From Candidatus Vogelbacteria bacterium (GTDB taxonomy: Bacteria > Patescibacteriota > Minisyncoccia > Phycocordibacterales > UBA12445), in assembly GCA_016201465.1 (NCBI GenBank), contig JACQCV010000033.1, forward strand, positions 1 to 36,720: a DNA stretch of 36,720 nucleotides. Direction: 5' to 3'. The notes beneath the pieces are model-generated. The model did no database searches. It saw only the letters and a list, made by a program, of their open reading frames with translations, and was not told the DNA's origin. The position numbers were made by a program, and so were the translations under genes. Positions 34,915 through 36,720 of the stretch are shown here, in pieces (the first letter of the stretch is position 1; each line of letters begins with the position of its first letter).

Positions 34915-36555
34915 TTAAATTATTTTACCCTTGGTAAACATTCCTTTGGCTAAAAACTTCTTCAGATCATTAAACAAATCGTATATCTTCTGAATATTCT
35001 CTTTTATTAAAATAGATCTAAGTTTACTCTTAATTTCGGGGTCAATTTTATCCAAAATAGACATCGGTTTACCGTCCCAAAGAATGACGGCTTCTTCAAG
35101 AGTTCTCTCCCCTATATGCGTAATGCCGGAATTCTGTAGAGAATACAGCAAATTCTCTCTATCCGTATCTGACCGTGTTGTTATAAAACTCACATCACTA
35201 ACGGCTATGCCCTGCCGGAAAACTAACTCATTATGACATATGTGACCAATCCGCCTCTGAGTTTTTAACAGTTCCTCGGCTGTAATTCTTTCTTTGAAAA
35301 CTTCAGGCCGCGTCTGGCCGAAGCGATCTTCTGGGTAACAATAATAGTCTGTTCTATTTAAAATTGTAGGAGCAAAAATTAAACCAAAATCACCTAACGA
35401 TAAATTGGCGCTATTAAACCTATCCAGTAAATTAGACCACATACGAATAAAAACGCCGTCAGCCCCTCCTGTAACAATGTCCGACTCCGAAGATGTCCCG
35501 GAAATATACATCCCCAACCTATACCTTTCGTGGGTTGATATTAATGCCCCAGTTTTGATCATTTTCTGAACAGAAGCCAAACCGCCCCGCACGTTATGAA
35601 AGAGGAAAAAGGGCGACTGCTCCATCATTTTCTCTGCTCTACCATCTTCAACAAACGTTGTGTAACCAGGAGCAACCTCAACACTCCTTAATCTCGACAA
35701 AATTTCCCCTTCCTCTTGAGTTGAAAATATACGATTTTTTGGCAAAACATGACTCCACTTATACCTATTTAGTTTATAGATCCTCTCAGCTTCCGCATCG
35801 GGTGCAACCAGAGCATCTTTAACACCAACAATACTCTCGAGAACATTTTCGAGTTGATGAATAATCTCTTCACCAATAAGATCAGCAGAATCAACTTGTC
35901 CTTTGTCCAACTCTATTTTAACCAACCCATACGAACTTCTTCTGTTGTTATATTCCTCATCCTTCGCCACGGAAAGCTTCAATTTCCCAAATATTAATTC
36001 TAGCGAAGAAGCAAAATAAATCTGTTCACCTTCATGTCCATAAGTTATTTTATCAGAAATAATACTTGGGTTATTTTTAAGTGTCTTAATCAATTCGAGC
36101 CACTTTGGTTTGGTTAATTTAAACGTAAAGACAATCTTGTCCTTCTCACTGATCACATCTATGTGTTGGTTCTTAATCGAGTCACCGTCAGCTGGTACAG
36201 ATATTCTAGAAAAAACCTCCTGGTTCTTAACACCTTCAATAGCCACAACCTCTATTAAGGTCTCATTGAAACGATTTCGGCCAGCTTCTCTCCTACCTGA
36301 TGAATTAGATTCTGGCGAGGCAACAACAGACCGCCAAGGAGAATGAATTTGCTTGGGGCCACTTGCCTTTTTTGCTTCCATTAGAGCCGCTTTTTTCTTT
36401 GAGGCATTAGTTGTTGAATTCACTAACTCAGAAAGCTGATTCTCTGCTATTGTCTTTTTTATACCCTCCACGGCCGCAGCTAAATCATCTGGTGTGTGTA
36501 GTTTATCACCACTTGGAACTTTGACATTCTCATTAAATAATTTAGGCTTCTCCAC
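34915..36555 (-). CDS. Uncharacterised 546-aa protein with possible ADP-ribosyltransferase-like C-terminal region
   Basis: FLFHNVRGGLASVQKMIKTGALISTHERYRLGMYISGTSSESDIVTGGADGVFIRMW ... CHNELVFRQGIAVSDVSFITT. Confidence 0.6.
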   Translation of the reverse strand: MEKPKLFNENVKVPSGDKLHTPDDLAAAVEGIKKTIAENQLSELVNSTTNASKKKAALMEAKKASGPKQIHSPWRSVVASPESNSSGRREAGRNRFNETLIEVVAIEGVKNQEVFSRISVPADGDSIKNQHIDVISEKDKIVFTFKLTKPKWLELIKTLKNNPSIISDKITYGHEGEQIYFASSLELIFGKLKLSVAKDEEYNNRRSSYGLVKIELDKGQVDSADLIGEEIIHQLENVLESIVGVKDALVAPDAEAERIYKLNRYKWSHVLPKNRIFSTQEEGEILSRLRSVEVAPGYTTFVEDGRAEKMMEQSPFFLFHNVRGGLASVQKMIKTGALISTHERYRLGMYISGTSSESDIVTGGADGVFIRMWSNLLDRFNSANLSLGDFGLIFAPTILNRTDYYCYPEDRFGQTRPEVFKERITAEELLKTQRRIGHICHNELVFRQGIAVSDVSFITTRSDTDRENLLYSLQNSGITHIGERTLEEAVILWDGKPMSILDKIDPEIKSKLRSILIKENIQKIYDLFNDLKKFLAKGMFTKGKII

Positions 36556-36579
36556 AAAATTTCATCTAGACCGAATCTC

Positions 36580-36720
36580 CTACCACGCACTCTCCTTGGT
36601 CGCCACAATCTGTCTCTTCAGATCTTGTAGATCAAGATAAGGAGTAGGGGCGATGAGATGCTGTTTAACATACTTCTCATAGAGATCGATGGTAAGTGGT
36701 ATGAAAGAGTAGATGACGTC
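36580..36720 (-). CDS. C-terminal end of a protein running off the window, hypothetical
   Basis: Open frame ...DVIYSFIPLTIDLYEKYVKQHLIAPTPYLDLQDLKRQIVATKESAW*; absent from the ORF track because it is partial. Confidence 0.5.
   Translation of the reverse strand, partial: DVIYSFIPLTIDLYEKYVKQHLIAPTPYLDLQDLKRQIVATKESAW

Noticed and set aside
1-36720. CRISPR array, integrase, complete transposase, rRNA or tRNA genes
   Set aside because: No regularly spaced repeats, no transposase/integrase ORF, and no cloverleaf-like intergenic segment seen by eye

Overview
The window is about 36.7 kb of dense bacterial chromosome, mostly on the minus strand. Gene content and short operons suggest a CPR/Patescibacteria-type genome (inference). 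The core consists of housekeeping operons: grpE-dnaK; mraZ-rsmH-ftsL-ftsI-murF-DUF167; greA-lysS; proS-mreB-mreC-mreD-mrdA-femAB; murA-mreB2-holB-frr-rseP; and ychF. Between them sit self-contained accessory modules. Each tends to have a Shine-Dalgarno sequence per gene, and often a TTGACA-type promoter and a GC-rich hairpin-T terminator. The most unusual module is a putative minus-strand operon at about 19.0-22.9 kb: a HisA-HisI-HisE triple fusion, HisG, a divergent PurC-like/RdgB(Ham1) fusion, and a small TMP-kinase-like P-loop protein. It lies next to a GC-rich N4BP2-like polynucleotide kinase gene that abuts an N-terminally truncated nucleotidyltransferase. This looks like an uncharacterised nucleotide-metabolism system; HisG+HisI/E+HisA would give PRFAR, and no HisF/HisH is in the window. 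Other points are a cdd-udp-YfiH-like salvage operon, a five-gene operon of tiny unknown proteins, a nested palindromic repeat, MraZ boxes, and -10 boxes placed exactly 6 nt before start codons, which suggests leaderless mRNAs. All identifications come from reading the sequence and remembered motifs; no searches were run.
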